This document shows positions 1-6,149 of a DNA stretch of 6,750 nucleotides, in pieces. The stretch comes from Chitinophagaceae bacterium UBA5175 (GTDB taxonomy: Bacteria > Bacteroidota > Bacteroidia > Chitinophagales > Chitinophagaceae), in NCBI GenBank assembly GCA_002413325.1, contig DHWT01000049.1, positions 1,464 to 8,213 of the forward strand, in the 5' to 3' direction. The position numbers and the translations under genes are program-made. Numbering within the stretch: position 1 is the stretch's first letter; the number at the start of each line of letters is the position of its first letter. The notes under the pieces are model-generated. The model did no database searches, was not told the origin of the DNA, and worked only from the letters and a program-made list of their open reading frames with translations.

Positions 1-594
1 CAGTGGATCCAGCTCTTCAACGGGAAAGACCTTACCGGATGGAAACAGGTAGGTCCCGGAACCCATTTCGTGGAAGACGGACTGATCCGCAGCACGGGCG
101 GAATGGGCCTGCTGTATTGCACCTGGGGAAAGTTTCAGAACTGCACGATACGGGTTGTTTACAGGATGCAGAAATCCAACAGCAACTCCGGTGTTTTTAT
201 CCGCATACCCATCGAGCCCCGCGAGGCCTGGATGCCCGTGTTTTACGGGTACGAAGTGCAGATCGACAATCACCCCGAAACTTCCAATGAAGACGATTAC
301 CATGTAACCGGCACTCTTTATTCACTGACAAAGCCCCTGGCTAAGCCCGGCAAACCCGGACCGGAATGGAATACTATGGAAATTACGTTGGACGGGCCCC
401 GCACCCTGGTATATGTAAATGGTGAGAAAGTAACGGACTACCGGGAAGGAGAACCGGTGCCCGAACGTAAATTTGATTTCGAACCGATGCGCGGCAGAAG
501 ACCCGATTCAGGTTATATCGGACTGCAAAATCACGGGAATGACGATATTGTATTTTTTAAGGAAGTGTCCGTAAAACCCCTCACAAAAAATTAA
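1..594 (+). CDS. 3-keto-disaccharide hydrolase (DUF1080 family), 5' end missing
   Basis: The frame is open from base 1 to TAA at 592-594, giving 197 residues; the true start lies before the window. The first visible residues (QWIQLFNGKDLTGWK) are the usual beginning of the DUF1080 / 3-keto-disaccharide hydrolase domain, so only a signal peptide and a few residues are probably missing. The internal ATG at base 70 is not the start, because conserved domain sequence precedes it. Family landmarks, counted from the first codon, are NSGVFIR (62-68), GYEVQIDN (83-90), TGTLYSLTKP (103-112), EWNTMEI (122-128), LVYVNGEKVTDY (136-147) and the closing GYIGLQNHG (171-179). The domain is a concanavalin-like jelly roll. 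Characterised members cleave 3-keto-glycosides, normally outside the cytoplasm. The next gene, an oxidoreductase, begins 10 bases later, so the two are probably co-transcribed. Family assignment is firm; the exact substrate is unknown. Confidence 0.93.
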   Translation, partial: QWIQLFNGKDLTGWKQVGPGTHFVEDGLIRSTGGMGLLYCTWGKFQNCTIRVVYRMQKSNSNSGVFIRIPIEPREAWMPVFYGYEVQIDNHPETSNEDDYHVTGTLYSLTKPLAKPGKPGPEWNTMEITLDGPRTLVYVNGEKVTDYREGEPVPERKFDFEPMRGRRPDSGYIGLQNHGNDDIVFFKEVSVKPLTKN

Positions 595-604
595 AGTCAT
601 CACC

Positions 605-2128
605 ATGAAAAATAAAAAGGAAAATCCGGGTGTGCATGCCCTCGGCCGGGCTGATTTTATAAAGAAGGCAGCCCTGGCGACCGCCGGCTTTTATATCGTG
701 CCGCGTTTTGTACTGGGCGGGAAGGGTTTTACCGCACCGAGTGATAAATTATATATTGCCGCGGTCGGATGTGGTGGTGAGGCGGAGAATGATATCCATC
801 ATTTTGCTGCTGCCCCCCGGAAAAATGCCGTGATCGCTTATCTCTGCGATGTGGATGAACGCCCGGCCGCTCCGCGCCGGAAAGAATTCCCGGGTGCGAA
901 ATTCTATCAGGACTGGCGCCAGATGTTTGAAAAAGAAAGTAAACATTTCGATGCCGTCACCGTGGCGATCCCGGATCATAACCATGCGATTGTCGGGCTG
1001 AGTGCCATGCAGCTGAAAAAACATCTCTATCTCCAGAAACCGCTGACACATGATATTTCTGAAGCCCGTATTCTTACAGAGGCTTCTGAGAAATATAAAG
1101 TCGTGACCCAGATGGGCGACCAGGGCGCATCCTGCGACGGCATGCGCACCATGCGGGAATGGTTTGAAGCGGGACTGATCGGGGATATCGAAAAAGTGTA
1201 TTGCTGGACCGACCGTCCGGTCTGGCCGCAGGGAATCGCATGGCCGGAGAGCAAGCCGCCCGTACCAAAAGAACTCAACTGGGATTTATGGCTGGGAACG
1301 GCAGGCGACATTAATTATATAGATAACCTGGTGCCTTTCAACTGGCGCGGCTGGTGGGAGTTTGGTACCGGCGCCCTGGGCGATATGGGATGTCATATCA
1401 TCGGTCCGCCTTTTAAATTGCTGGGACTGGGTTATCCTTCCGAGATATCCGGAAGTGCCAGCACCGTATACAGCGGCATATTTAAGGAAGGGGTTTACCC
1501 GGAAAGCGGACCGGTATCCAGTTCCCTGAAATTTAAATTCAAACAGAAGAACGGGAAGGATCTGGATTTGTACTGGATGGACGGGGGCATTACGCCCGAG
1601 CGACTTTCAGAACTGGACCCGGATCTGAATTCCAATGAAGCGCTGGCCGACTGGCCGGGCGAAAATGATTTTGAAGGAGGCACGCTGTTTGTTGGCACGA
1701 AAGGCAAAGTCTCCTGCGGATGGGGAGGCAGTCATCCCAGGCTGTTGCCGTTATCCTTAAATAAAGACGTCCACATCCTTGAAAAATATCCCCGCGTGGA
1801 AGGCGGCATGGACGGTCACTGGTGGCAATGGGTGAATGCCTGTATCGCCGGCTATGGTAAGGAAGAAGTGGATTCCCCTTTTGTTGGTTATGCGGGGCCG
1901 TTGACAGAAACTGTTTTGCTCGGCAACCTGTTACTGCGGAGTTTCAATATCCGTGAAAAAATAAAACGGAATGACCCTGTTTACGGTAATATGGAAGGAT
2001 ACAAATTCAGCGGGCGTTATAAAGCCCTGCAATGGGATGCTCAGAATATGAAGGTGACAAATTTTGAACCCGCCAACCAGTTCGTACGCAGGGAATACAG
2101 GAAGGGCTGGGGGCAGCTTTCAATATAA
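605..2128 (+). CDS. Gfo/Idh/MocA-family NAD(P)-dependent oxidoreductase, exported type
   Basis: This is a complete 507-residue protein, a usual length for the secreted Bacteroidota/Planctomycetota branch of the family. The N-terminus carries a Tat-leader-like stretch, ADFIKKAALATAGFYIVP (16-33), and the usual VPRFVLGG end, but the twin arginine normally found before DF is replaced by Arg-Ala (GRADF, 14-18). The Rossmann nucleotide-binding loop is AAVGCGGEA (52-60). The catalytic lysine lies in QKPLTH (144-149), the variant of the EKP motif common in this branch. Further landmarks are YCWTDRPVWPQG (199-210), GALGDMGCH (256-264) and, near the C-terminus, GHWWQWVNAC (about 404-413) and SPFVGYAGPLTE (about 424-435). 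The acidic residue that often follows DMGCHII is Gly267 here. Such enzymes oxidise or reduce sugar hydroxyls; beside a 3-keto-disaccharide hydrolase, a 3-dehydrogenation step is the likely role (inference). The ATG follows the upstream stop by 10 bases, with no clear Shine-Dalgarno, as is usual in Bacteroidota. Confidence 0.93.
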   Translation: MKNKKENPGVHALGRADFIKKAALATAGFYIVPRFVLGGKGFTAPSDKLYIAAVGCGGEAENDIHHFAAAPRKNAVIAYLCDVDERPAAPRRKEFPGAKFYQDWRQMFEKESKHFDAVTVAIPDHNHAIVGLSAMQLKKHLYLQKPLTHDISEARILTEASEKYKVVTQMGDQGASCDGMRTMREWFEAGLIGDIEKVYCWTDRPVWPQGIAWPESKPPVPKELNWDLWLGTAGDINYIDNLVPFNWRGWWEFGTGALGDMGCHIIGPPFKLLGLGYPSEISGSASTVYSGIFKEGVYPESGPVSSSLKFKFKQKNGKDLDLYWMDGGITPERLSELDPDLNSNEALADWPGENDFEGGTLFVGTKGKVSCGWGGSHPRLLPLSLNKDVHILEKYPRVEGGMDGHWWQWVNACIAGYGKEEVDSPFVGYAGPLTETVLLGNLLLRSFNIREKIKRNDPVYGNMEGYKFSGRYKALQWDAQNMKVTNFEPANQFVRREYRKGWGQLSI

Positions 2129-2138
2129 GATTCCTGAG

Positions 2139-2150
2139 TACTAAATAGTA
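2139..2150. repeat. Short perfect inverted repeat before the permease gene
   Basis: The sequence TACTA-AA-TAGTA forms 5-base arms around a 2-base centre. It fills most of the 26-base gap between the oxidoreductase stop and the permease ATG, ending 4 bases before the ATG. It could be an operator or a weak hairpin that masks the start. Arms this short arise by chance fairly often, so the function is unproven. No TAnnTTTG box is visible in this gap. Confidence 0.25.
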
Positions 2151-2154
2151 AGGT

Positions 2155-4563
2155 ATGCATAGAAGCTATTTCAGGATAGCCTGGCGCAATATTGTAAAAA
2201 GCCGTTCTTATTCGGCTGTAAACATTTTTGGCCTGGCCGTCGGAATTGCGTTTATGCTTTTGATTGGCTCCTATGTTTGGAACGAATTCCAGGTAAACCG
2301 TTCCCTGAAAAATATCGATCATCAGTATATCATTCAAAGTAACTGGGGCGATGCAACCACATATGAATTAACAACGGTGGGTGCATTGGCAAAAGCCTTG
2401 AAAGACCAGTATCCTGATCTGGTTGCGAATTATTATCGTTGGGATGGCATTGGTTCAAATGTCTCCAAAGGTGGTAAGGTTTTCAGGGAGGATATACAGA
2501 TCGGCGACAGTACACTATTTACCATGTTTGGCTTTCCCTTATTATACGGGAATCCCCGGACTGCGCTAAATGATCCCTTTTCCACCGTAATAACAGAGGA
2601 AACCGCAATAAAATATTTTGGCAGAACAAATGTGTTAGGCGAATCCCTGACCATCGAAAGCTTTTCAGGTACAAAACATGATTTTCTCATAACGGGCATA
2701 CTAAAGAAACAGCCTCCCAATTCGGTAACCAGTATTAATGATGATAACAGAATTACTGTTTTCCTTTCTTCGGCCGGCATTGGTTTTTTTGGAAGGGTTA
2801 TTAACAGCTGGAATAATCCGTGGATTATTGGATATGTAGAATTAAAAAAAGGGGTTCAACCGATTGAACTTGAAAAACCGATGTGCAACCTGGTAAAACA
2901 GAATACGCCCCTCGGCATCAGTGACCAGATGAAGCCCATCCTGGTTCCACTGAAGGACTATTATCTGCAGGCAAACAATGGCCTTGTCATGAAGATGCTT
3001 TCCACGTTAACCATTATCGCCGTTTTTATTTTATTCATGGCTGTTGTAAACTTCATCAATATTGCCGTGAGCAGATCGTCGGCGCGCATGAAAGAAATCG
3101 GTGTACGTAAAGTGCTCGGAGGAATGCGAAAACAGCTGATTCTGCAGTTTCTGACCGAATCATTTTTGCTGGTTGTGCTGTCAGCAATATTTGCGCTGGG
3201 TATGTACGAATTAATCAGACCGGTATTTAACAACCTGCTGGACACACAAATTCCCGCCCTCTACGCTTTCCCGGTATACATGTATGGAATTCTGATTGCA
3301 CTGATACTGCTGATCAGCCTGCTGGCAGGCATTTATCCGGCATTGGTTTTATCATCTTTAAGACCTGCAGAAGTAATTAAAGGAAGCCTCACTGCCGTAA
3401 AGGAAAATATACTGTTGCGCAAGTTTTTGGTGACCTTTCAGTTTTCCATCGCTGCCATTGTATTAATCGGAGCCATATTGATTGCAAAGCAGGTTGACTT
3501 TTTTTTAAACAGTGATCTGGGTTACGACAAATCGTATATTTTAACTGCACAGGTACCGAGGGACTGGACCAGGAAAGGGGTTATGCATATGGAGACGATC
3601 CGGAACGAATTTGCGAAAATGCCGGTAGTGGAGAACGCCACCCTCTCTTATGAAATACCGGATGGTGATTTCGGAGATGTTCCCAACGCTTTTAAACCAG
3701 GTCAGGATTCTACACAGGCCAAATCGGTAGGGATGCTGGTATCAGATGCAGGCTATCTTTCGACATACAAAATTCCATTAGCCGCCGGAGTTTTTTTTAC
3801 TGAACCGGATGATAATACTGATTCTACGAAAATTGTTATTAATGAAACAGCTGCCAAAACATTTGGATGGCAGGATCCGGGAACTGCCATTGGCAGGCAG
3901 CTGAAATTTCAGGGCTATGCCGGTACTTTATTTACAACTATAGGTGTTACCAAGGACTTCCAATTTGGGTCGATGAGTGGTAAAACAGGTCCAATAGTCT
4001 TTTTTCATGTAAACTACCAGAAACAATACAGGTATTTTTCCTTCAGAATAAAACCGGGCAATTTGAATAACGCCATCGAATCCTTACAAAAAAAATGGTC
4101 GGTTTTATTACCTGGAGCGGCTTTTGAATATCGCTTCATGGATGACAGATTGAAAAATCTTTACAAAACCGAGATACAGTTAAAGCAGGCCTCTTATATT
4201 GCAACAGTTCTGACAGGTATCATTGTGCTACTTGGTGTATTGGGTCTGGTCTCTTTAAGTATTGAAAAACGAAGAAAGGAAATTGGCATCCGCAAAGTGC
4301 TGGGATCATCCGTAGCCGGTATCATTGTACTGTTTATGAAAGAATTTTTATTGATTATTCTGTTTGCCGGCTTCATTGCATGCCCCCTGGCCTACATGAT
4401 TATTCAAAAATGGCTGAATAGCTATGCTTACAGGATAAATATTACAGCCCAACCTTTTTTCTATTCCATGTTCATGTTAGGCATGGTGACTGCATTACTA
4501 ATAATTCTTCAATCTGTTAAAGCGGCCGTTTCCAACCCCGTAAAAAGTTTAAGGTCGGAGTAA
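2155..4563 (+). CDS. ABC transporter permease, MacB/FtsX type with two FtsX repeats
   Basis: This complete 802-residue membrane protein has the length and layout of the large Bacteroidota FtsX/MacB-like permeases. The N-terminal leader (YFRIAWRNIVKSRSYSAVN) runs into membrane segment 1 (about 20-43). A periplasmic MacB-type domain follows (about 44-280). The first FtsX unit has membrane segments at about 283-306, 337-355 and 373-400, with the coupling sequence EIGVRKVLGG at 313-322. A fifth segment (about 430-448) leads into a second periplasmic domain (about 450-675). The second FtsX unit has segments at about 681-703, 728-750 and 766-788, and a near-copy of the coupling sequence, EIGIRKVLGS, at 709-718. 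Family members either export peptides, antibiotics or lipoproteins or transmit force across the envelope, and need a partner ATPase; none is encoded in this window, so the substrate cannot be inferred. The ATG is chosen because the family leader begins there; an AAGG lies only one base before it, too close for a normal ribosome binding site. Confidence 0.93.
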   Translation: MHRSYFRIAWRNIVKSRSYSAVNIFGLAVGIAFMLLIGSYVWNEFQVNRSLKNIDHQYIIQSNWGDATTYELTTVGALAKALKDQYPDLVANYYRWDGIGSNVSKGGKVFREDIQIGDSTLFTMFGFPLLYGNPRTALNDPFSTVITEETAIKYFGRTNVLGESLTIESFSGTKHDFLITGILKKQPPNSVTSINDDNRITVFLSSAGIGFFGRVINSWNNPWIIGYVELKKGVQPIELEKPMCNLVKQNTPLGISDQMKPILVPLKDYYLQANNGLVMKMLSTLTIIAVFILFMAVVNFINIAVSRSSARMKEIGVRKVLGGMRKQLILQFLTESFLLVVLSAIFALGMYELIRPVFNNLLDTQIPALYAFPVYMYGILIALILLISLLAGIYPALVLSSLRPAEVIKGSLTAVKENILLRKFLVTFQFSIAAIVLIGAILIAKQVDFFLNSDLGYDKSYILTAQVPRDWTRKGVMHMETIRNEFAKMPVVENATLSYEIPDGDFGDVPNAFKPGQDSTQAKSVGMLVSDAGYLSTYKIPLAAGVFFTEPDDNTDSTKIVINETAAKTFGWQDPGTAIGRQLKFQGYAGTLFTTIGVTKDFQFGSMSGKTGPIVFFHVNYQKQYRYFSFRIKPGNLNNAIESLQKKWSVLLPGAAFEYRFMDDRLKNLYKTEIQLKQASYIATVLTGIIVLLGVLGLVSLSIEKRRKEIGIRKVLGSSVAGIIVLFMKEFLLIILFAGFIACPLAYMIIQKWLNSYAYRINITAQPFFYSMFMLGMVTALLIILQSVKAAVSNPVKSLRSE

Positions 4564-4587
4564 AGCTTCTCTGTTGTGGAGGGAGAC

Positions 4588-4619
4588 TTCTTCGCATTCA
4601 ATCCTCTGATTGCGAAGAA
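4588..4619 (+). other. 9-bp hairpin just downstream of the permease stop
   Basis: TTCTTCGCA at 4588-4596 is perfectly complementary to TGCGAAGAA at 4611-4619, around a 14-base loop that can itself form a further AAT/ATT pairing. It begins 24 bases after the permease TAA, where a transcription end or an mRNA-stabilising hairpin would be expected. No T-run follows the right arm (an A-rich stretch follows instead), so it is not a standard intrinsic terminator. It lies inside the first part of the broken reading frame, which adds to the doubt that the GTG at 4576 is a real start. Confidence 0.35.
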
Positions 4620-5149
4620 AAGAGATTGCTATGAGCTTGAAATTCCCTTTGTAATTTTAAGAAACCTCAACCCGGAATGCCTGAAGTTCAGATTGAATGC
4701 GGATAACACACTGAGTGCATTTGCCGGAAAGCCATTGCAATTGAAAATTTACTTTTACCGGATGGCACCCCGAATCCATATCCCAGAAAGGACATCAATA
4801 CAACGGACTCTTCCGGCTATTATAAAAAAATACTCAGGCAGCCGGATTCCGTGATCAGTTACAAGTTGATCCTGGCAGACAGCATCCGATTTGTCGTGGA
4901 CAGTTCCACAGCCGGATTATATTTTCCGGATTCGCTGGAGGTATCGTATAAGCTGAAAAATGTTCCCAATAAGTATAAAGCGCTTTCGAAAGAACATAAG
5001 CATGAAACCATCCCGGTTTCCCAGTTCGTATTCGTCAATAAAAAGCCGGTTTATGTATTAAGTAACGGTTATTATTATGGACCCTATGACCTGAAAACAA
5101 CCGGCTACTGGGCCTGGTGGGAAACGATGGCTACGATGCTTCCCTATGA

Positions 5150-5164
5150 TTATTCGCCGGATAA
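5150..5164. promoter_or_regulatory. Near-palindrome, candidate LysR autoregulatory site
   Basis: TTATTCG-C-CGGATAA has 7-base arms with one mismatch (a T opposite G) around a single central base. It contains a T-N11-A core (TATTCGCCGGATA). Its right end is 7 bases before the TACCTTTG promoter box of the LysR gene, so a bound regulator would cover the upstream promoter region. Many LysR-type regulators repress their own gene this way. The site overlaps the end of the broken gene's reading frame, so part of the symmetry may be accidental. Confidence 0.35.
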
Positions 5165-5171
5165 ATAGAAA

Positions 5172-5179
5172 TACCTTTG
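5172..5179 (+). promoter_or_regulatory. Bacteroidota-type -7 promoter box for the LysR gene
   Basis: TACCTTTG matches the Bacteroidota primary-sigma -7 consensus TAnnTTTG at every fixed position. The regulator's ATG (5185) is only 5 bases after its end, so transcription would start at or very near the ATG and give a leaderless or nearly leaderless mRNA. No clear TTG or TTTG at -33 is visible about 20 bases upstream, which lowers confidence. Confidence 0.5.
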
Positions 5180-5184
5180 CTTCT

Positions 5185-6078
5185 ATGTTTGATTTTCGCC
5201 TGAAGGTTTTTCATACCGTGGCCACTCGCCTCAGCTTCACCAAAGCCGCCGAAGAATTATTTATCACCCAGCCGGCCGTAACAAAACATGTGCATGAAAT
5301 AGAAAATCATTTTAAGGTAAAATTGTTTGAAAGGAGCGGCACGCGCATACGGCTGACGCCTGCCGGTGAAACTTTACTTCAGTACACGAAGCAGTTGTTT
5401 TCCATTTACAGCAACCTGGAGTTTGAGATGAACAGCCTAACGAAAAGCCATACCGGCAGGTTAAGGATCGGCGCCAGTACAACCGTCGCCCAGTATGTGT
5501 TACCCCCGGTGCTGGCTGCCTTTCATAAGAAATTCAGGGACATTCAGGTTACCCTGACGATCAATAATACGGAAAGAACTGAGCTGGCCCTGCTGAATAA
5601 TCAAATTGACCTGGGTATTATTGAGGGGCATTCAAAAAATACCCGGTTGAAATACACAGAGTTTGTGAAGGACGAACTGGTGCTGGTTTCGAATGGTAAC
5701 CATCCCCTGGCAAAAAAGCAAATCATCAGACCGGAAGAACTGCTGAAGATTCCCCTGCTCTTAAGAGAACCCGGTTCAGGCACGCTGGAAGTGATTGCGC
5801 ATGCGCTGAAACCGATGGGTATCAAAATATCCCAGCTGCAGAAAGAAATGCAGCTGGACAGTACGGAAAGTATCAAACTCTACCTGATGCATTCCGATTG
5901 CATGGCCTTTCTTTCCATTCATTCTGTTTTAAAGGAATTGAAAAATAAAGATTTTGCCATTATCGATATAAAAGGACTGAACATCGAACGGTATTTTTAC
6001 TTCATCCGTCAGCAGGGTCAGGTGGAATCACTGCCTGAACTGTTCATGAAATTTGCCATGCATTATAACTTCAGGTAA
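5185..6078 (+). CDS. LysR-family transcriptional regulator, CysL/YeiE-like
   Basis: The protein has 297 residues, the normal length for the family. The N-terminal winged helix-turn-helix spans about 1-60: FDFRLKVFHTVATRLSFTKA, then AAEELFITQPAVTKHVHEIE with the recognition helix, then LFERSGTRIRLTPAGE. A linker helix follows (about 61-90). The substrate-binding domain starts at LRIGASTTVAQYVLPPVL (93-110); the Ser-Thr-Thr at 98-100 sits where CysB-type proteins bind an oxyanion. IDLGIIEGH (141-149) and LLREPGSGT (192-200) are also typical of the CysL/YeiE group. I chose the ATG at 5185 rather than an in-frame ATG 39 bases upstream because family members begin with MFDFRLKVF-like sequence, and the upstream start would overlap the preceding reading frame and precede the promoter box. 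The neighbour is a YeiH-family gene, the classic partner of YeiE-type regulators, so it probably controls that gene. The effector is not known here; sulfite or another sulfur oxyanion is an inference from the family. Confidence 0.93.
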   Translation: MFDFRLKVFHTVATRLSFTKAAEELFITQPAVTKHVHEIENHFKVKLFERSGTRIRLTPAGETLLQYTKQLFSIYSNLEFEMNSLTKSHTGRLRIGASTTVAQYVLPPVLAAFHKKFRDIQVTLTINNTERTELALLNNQIDLGIIEGHSKNTRLKYTEFVKDELVLVSNGNHPLAKKQIIRPEELLKIPLLLREPGSGTLEVIAHALKPMGIKISQLQKEMQLDSTESIKLYLMHSDCMAFLSIHSVLKELKNKDFAIIDIKGLNIERYFYFIRQQGQVESLPELFMKFAMHYNFR

Positions 6079-6090
6079 TGGGGCATTACC
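6074..6090. promoter_or_regulatory. Perfect inverted repeat with a LysR-type T-N11-A core
   Basis: GGTAATG-GGG-CATTACC has perfect 7-base arms around 3 bases and includes the regulator's own TAA stop. Its inner 13 bases, TAATGGGGCATTA, fit the T-N11-A form of LysR-family boxes and the TNA-N7-TNA form described for CbbR-type members. It lies 58 bases before the yeiH-like ATG, a reasonable place for an activator site. It could also form a 7-bp RNA hairpin with a 3-base loop, but no T-run follows, so a terminator is less likely. Confidence 0.5.
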
Positions 6091-6122
6091 AGTAACAATT
6101 TCCTTTCCGGGCCGGCCTGCAG

Positions 6123-6130
6123 GACCTTTG
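6123..6130 (+). promoter_or_regulatory. Possible -7 promoter box for the yeiH-like gene
   Basis: GACCTTTG matches the TAnnTTTG consensus except for its first base, and shares the seven bases ACCTTTG with the LysR promoter box at 5172-5179. It ends 18 bases before the ATG at 6149. No convincing -33 TTG is visible, which would suit a promoter needing an activator, but the match is short and may be chance. Confidence 0.3.
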
Positions 6131-6149
6131 TGACTCAAATCCTGAGTTA
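6131..6149. promoter_or_regulatory. Imperfect inverted repeat overlapping the yeiH-like start
   Basis: TGACTCA-AATCC-TGAGTTA has 7-base arms with one mismatch, including perfect 5-base inner arms (ACTCA/TGAGT at 6133-6137 and 6143-6147). Its last base is the A of the yeiH-like ATG. It may be a second regulator contact or a small hairpin at the translation start. It does not have the T-N11-A spacing, so assignment to the LysR protein is weak. Confidence 0.3.

Larger units (their letters stand above)
4576..5168 (+). pseudogene. Frameshifted, probably 5'-truncated gene of unknown function
   Basis: No intact gene fits here, yet two overlapping phases read like one protein. Phase A starts at a GTG (4576), has good-looking sequence up to about 4758 (for example PECLKFRLNADNTLSAFAGK) and ends at TGA 4852-4854. 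Phase B is open from 4707 to TAG 5166-5168 and looks protein-like from about 4758 (PDGTPNPYPRKD, then SYKLILADSIRFVVD, KKPVYVLSNGYYYGPYDL and YWAWWETMATMLPYDY). Restoring one C in the CC at 4758-4759 joins them as KIYFY-PDGTPNPYP, giving about 197 residues. Phase A has no ATG start or ribosome binding site, and a stop (the permease TAA) lies 12 bases before the GTG, so the original N-terminus is probably lost. No signal peptide or membrane segment is visible, and the C-terminal third is rich in Tyr and Trp. I do not recognise the family. An assembly error, or a second intact gene starting at the GTG 4851, cannot be excluded. Confidence 0.6.

Noticed and set aside
70..594. ATG at 70 as the start of the first gene
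   Set aside because: Conserved domain residues (LFNGKDLTGW) precede it in the same open frame, so the gene starts before the window.
749..1311. Open frames on the minus strand inside the oxidoreductase gene, and similar ones inside the permease and LysR genes
   Set aside because: They are antisense shadows of clearly conserved genes, with no family features or promoters of their own.
4588..4630. Intrinsic terminator after the permease
   Set aside because: The 9-bp hairpin is real, but an A-rich stretch follows instead of a T-run, so it is kept only as a hairpin.
4840..4932. Repeated CCGGATT words (three copies near 4842, 4912 and 4926)
   Set aside because: The copies are short, unevenly spaced and within coding-like sequence; not a structured repeat.
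5146..5184. ATG at 5146 as the LysR start
   Set aside because: It adds 13 residues unlike the family N-terminus, overlaps the preceding reading frame and lies upstream of the promoter box; the ATG at 5185 gives the usual MFDFRLKVF start.
6106..6123. GC-rich palindromes GGCCGGCC and CCTGCAGG in the LysR-yeiH gap
   Set aside because: Short self-complementary words, expected by chance and resembling restriction sites; no spacing or context suggests a regulator site.
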